Source of the DNA: Bacillota bacterium
GTDB taxonomy: Bacteria > Bacillota > Dehalobacteriia > UBA4068
Direction: 5' to 3'
Assembly (NCBI GenBank): GCA_024679955.1
Contig: JAILCQ010000021.1
Location: forward strand, 62,001-126,000
Length of the DNA stretch: 64,000 bases
The notes under the pieces are model-generated. The model made no database searches. It was not told the DNA's origin and worked only from the letters and a program-made list of their open reading frames with translations. Shown here in pieces: positions 62,563 through 64,000 of the stretch (the first letter of the stretch is position 1; every line of letters starts with the position of its first letter). The position numbers and the translations under genes were made by a program.

Positions 62563-63819
62563 TCAGGCGGTTTCGTTCCCGGTGTTTTGCCGCAGCAGCA
62601 ACGGTTTTTCCTTATGCTCCACCGCCGCTTTGGTGACCACGCATTTGTTCACATCTTCCTCGGAGGGGCTTTCAAACATCACGTCCAGCAGCAGGTTTTC
62701 CATGATCGCCCGCAGGCCCCGGGCGCCGGTTTTGCGCACCACCGCCTCATGGGCGATGGCCTCCAGGGCGTCCTCCTTGAATTCCAGGGTGATGCCGTCC
62801 AGCTCCAGCAGCTTTTTGTATTGCTTGGTCAAGGCGTTTTTCGGCTCCGTCAATACCCGGATCAAAGCCGCTTCATCCAGGGCCTCCAGGGTGACGATGA
62901 TCGGCAGGCGGCCCACAAATTCCGGGATCAGGCCGAATTTCAGCAGATCTTCCGGCAGGGTTTTGGCCAGGATATTATTTTGCAGCAGCTCGGTTTTGCT
63001 GGTCAGCACCGAGCCGAAGCCCATCATGTTTTTGCCCAGGCGGTTTTGGATGATATTTTCGATGCCGCCGAAAGCGCCGCCGCAAATGAAGAGGATATTG
63101 GTGGTGTCGATTTGGATGAATTCCTGATGGGGATGTTTGCGTCCCCCCTGGGGCGGCACCGAGGCCACCGTCCCTTCCAAAATCTTCAACAGGGTCTGCT
63201 GCACGCCTTCGCCGGATACGTCTCTGGTGATGGAAGGATTTTCCGATTTGCGGGCGATCTTATCGATCTCATCTATATAGATGATCCCTTTTTCGGCCCG
63301 CTCGATATCATAATCCGCCGCCTGTATCAGTTTCAGCAGGATGTTTTCCACATCTTCGCCCACATAGCCGGCTTCCGTCAGGGAAGTGGCGTCCGCCACC
63401 GCAAAAGGCACCTGCAGGATACGGGCCAAAGTTTCCGCCAGCAGGGTTTTGCCGCAGCCGGTGGGGCCCAGCATAACGATATTGCTTTTTTGCAGCTCCA
63501 CTTCGTCGCTGGAGACGTTTTGGGCGATACGTTTATAATGGTTGTATACCGCCACCGACAGATTCTTCTTGGCGGCTTCCTGGCCGATCACATACTGATC
63601 CAAAACGGCTTTGATCTCCAGGGGCTTGGGCACGACGATTTCCGCGTTTTCTTCGGGCAATACGCTGATGCTGTCTTCTTCGATGATCTCATTGCACAAT
63701 TCGATGCATTCGTTGCAGATATAAGCGCCGGGCCCGGCGATCAATTTAAGCACCTGGTTTTGGCTTTTGCCGCAAAAAGAACATCTGGGGATATTTTTGT
63801 CGTCGGTAGGTTTGCTCAT
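62563..63819 (-). CDS. clpX: ClpX, ATPase of the ClpXP protease
   Basis: A 418-aa AAA+ unfoldase. The N-terminal zinc domain is [30 protein letters not shown] (about 13-42). Walker A is [17 protein letters not shown], Walker [12 protein letters not shown], followed by [19 protein letters not shown] and the ClpP-contact loop LGKNMMGFG (the IGF-type loop, here reading MGF). Sensor-2 residues lie in [23 protein letters not shown] precedes the ATG. It follows clpP by 48 bases on the same strand, the usual order. Confidence 0.97.
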   Translation of the reverse strand: MSKPTDDKNIPRCSFCGKSQNQVLKLIAGPGAYICNECIELCNEIIEEDSISVLPEENAEIVVPKPLEIKAVLDQYVIGQEAAKKNLSVAVYNHYKRIAQNVSSDEVELQKSNIVMLGPTGCGKTLLAETLARILQVPFAVADATSLTEAGYVGEDVENILLKLIQAADYDIERAEKGIIYIDEIDKIARKSENPSITRDVSGEGVQQTLLKILEGTVASVPPQGGRKHPHQEFIQIDTTNILFICGGAFGGIENIIQNRLGKNMMGFGSVLTSKTELLQNNILAKTLPEDLLKFGLIPEFVGRLPIIVTLEALDEAALIRVLTEPKNALTKQYKKLLELDGITLEFKEDALEAIAHEAVVRKTGARGLRAIMENLLLDVMFESPSEEDVNKCVVTKAAVEHKEKPLLLRQNTGNETA

Positions 63820-63867
63820 GAATTCTTTTCTCCATTCCTTAACTTATCGAATTCTCCGTTGAGCCCA

Positions 63868-64000
63868 TCATTTGCCGGCGGATTTTTTATGTCCCGCCAC
63901 CACGTCGTCCACCAGGCCGTAGGCTTTGGCTTCTTCCGCGCTCATAAAATAATCCCGTTCCGTGTCCCGGGCTATTTTTTCCAGGTCCTGGCCGGTGCGC
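63868..64000 (-). CDS. clpP: ClpP protease, 3' end only
   Basis: The C-terminal about 43 residues are visible on the minus strand: [43 protein letters not shown], then stop at 63868-63870. [20 protein letters not shown] contains the catalytic aspartate region of ClpP. The rest, including the catalytic serine and histidine, lies beyond the window. It is upstream of clpX and is the likely proteolytic partner of both ClpX and the ClpC encoded at 7.3 kb. Confidence 0.94.
   Translation of the reverse strand, partial: RTGQDLEKIARDTERDYFMSAEEAKAYGLVDDVVAGHKKSAGK

Noticed and set aside
62233..64000. Plus-strand frame open from ATG 62233 (or 62458 after an AAGGAGG) to the window end, behind the B12 riboswitch
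   Set aside because: It is codon-aligned antisense to clpX and clpP. Because TTA, CTA and TCA codons are rare here, the antisense frame has no stops. The translation is low in hydrophobic order and matches no B12 protein.

Overview
The window looks like chromosome from an endospore-forming, anaerobic member of the Bacillota (Firmicutes). SpoIIID, YunB and two sporulation-type promoters point to spore formation. CtsR with a textbook operator, Asp23, YloV and class III Clp genes are Firmicutes hallmarks. Rubrerythrin, rubredoxin, a ferredoxin-fused Etf with a lactate-dehydrogenase-like flavoprotein, and sulfide-type homocysteine synthesis genes fit strict anaerobic life. Base composition is GC-rich and codon use avoids TTA/CTA/TCA, so many long antisense frames are only shadows. 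I cannot decide between Negativicutes and Clostridia from this window.

Layout. 1-6.6 kb: cysteine desulfurase-like enzyme, TVP38 membrane protein, lipoate ligase, a zinc-ribbon repeat membrane protein, a flavoprotein reductase with a short rubredoxin, and MobA. 6.6-10 kb: ctsR and a clpC carrying an N-terminal McsA-type zinc domain; no mcsB lies between them. 10-16 kb: cyclase, YebC, the UPF0280 / ferredoxin-NIL / DUF39 homocysteine cluster, CooT, and an alanine/sodium symporter. 16-21 kb: amidohydrolase, NAD(P)HX repair enzyme coupled to alanine racemase, and IMP dehydrogenase. 21.5-23.4 kb: a TetR operon with two flavodoxin-like proteins and a near-perfect 34-bp operator. 23.6-28.2 kb: PBP1A, YunB, and a cysteine-rich protein behind a sigma-K-like promoter. 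28.2-33 kb: ACT protein and phenylacetate-CoA ligase, rubrerythrin, an AT-richer AAA ATPase island with decayed neighbours, and SpoIIID.

33-46 kb: purine nucleoside phosphorylase, holA, an SsnA-type aminohydrolase, yloV-asp23, a gene relic, and the long minus-strand run valS-folC-fumC-dnaX-ybaB-recR-lipoprotein-nrdG-maf, which continues to 49.4 kb. 49.8-54.6 kb: Lon, then a sigma factor translationally coupled to a multi-pass membrane protein. 54.8-61.7 kb: Etf/FAD dehydrogenase operon, EamA transporter, carbamate kinase, and ornithine carbamoyltransferase with an ARG-box-like site. 61.9-62.3 kb: a cobalamin riboswitch with its own strong promoter and two terminators but no coding gene behind it. 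62.5-64 kb: clpX and the 3' end of clpP, which probably supply the protease partners for the ClpC at 7 kb.

The most unusual points are the orphan B12 riboswitch RNA, the McsA-ClpC fusion, the sigma-K-type cysteine-rich gene, the TetR/flavodoxin operon, and the ATPase island. No tRNA, rRNA, CRISPR array, complete insertion sequence or phage module was seen.
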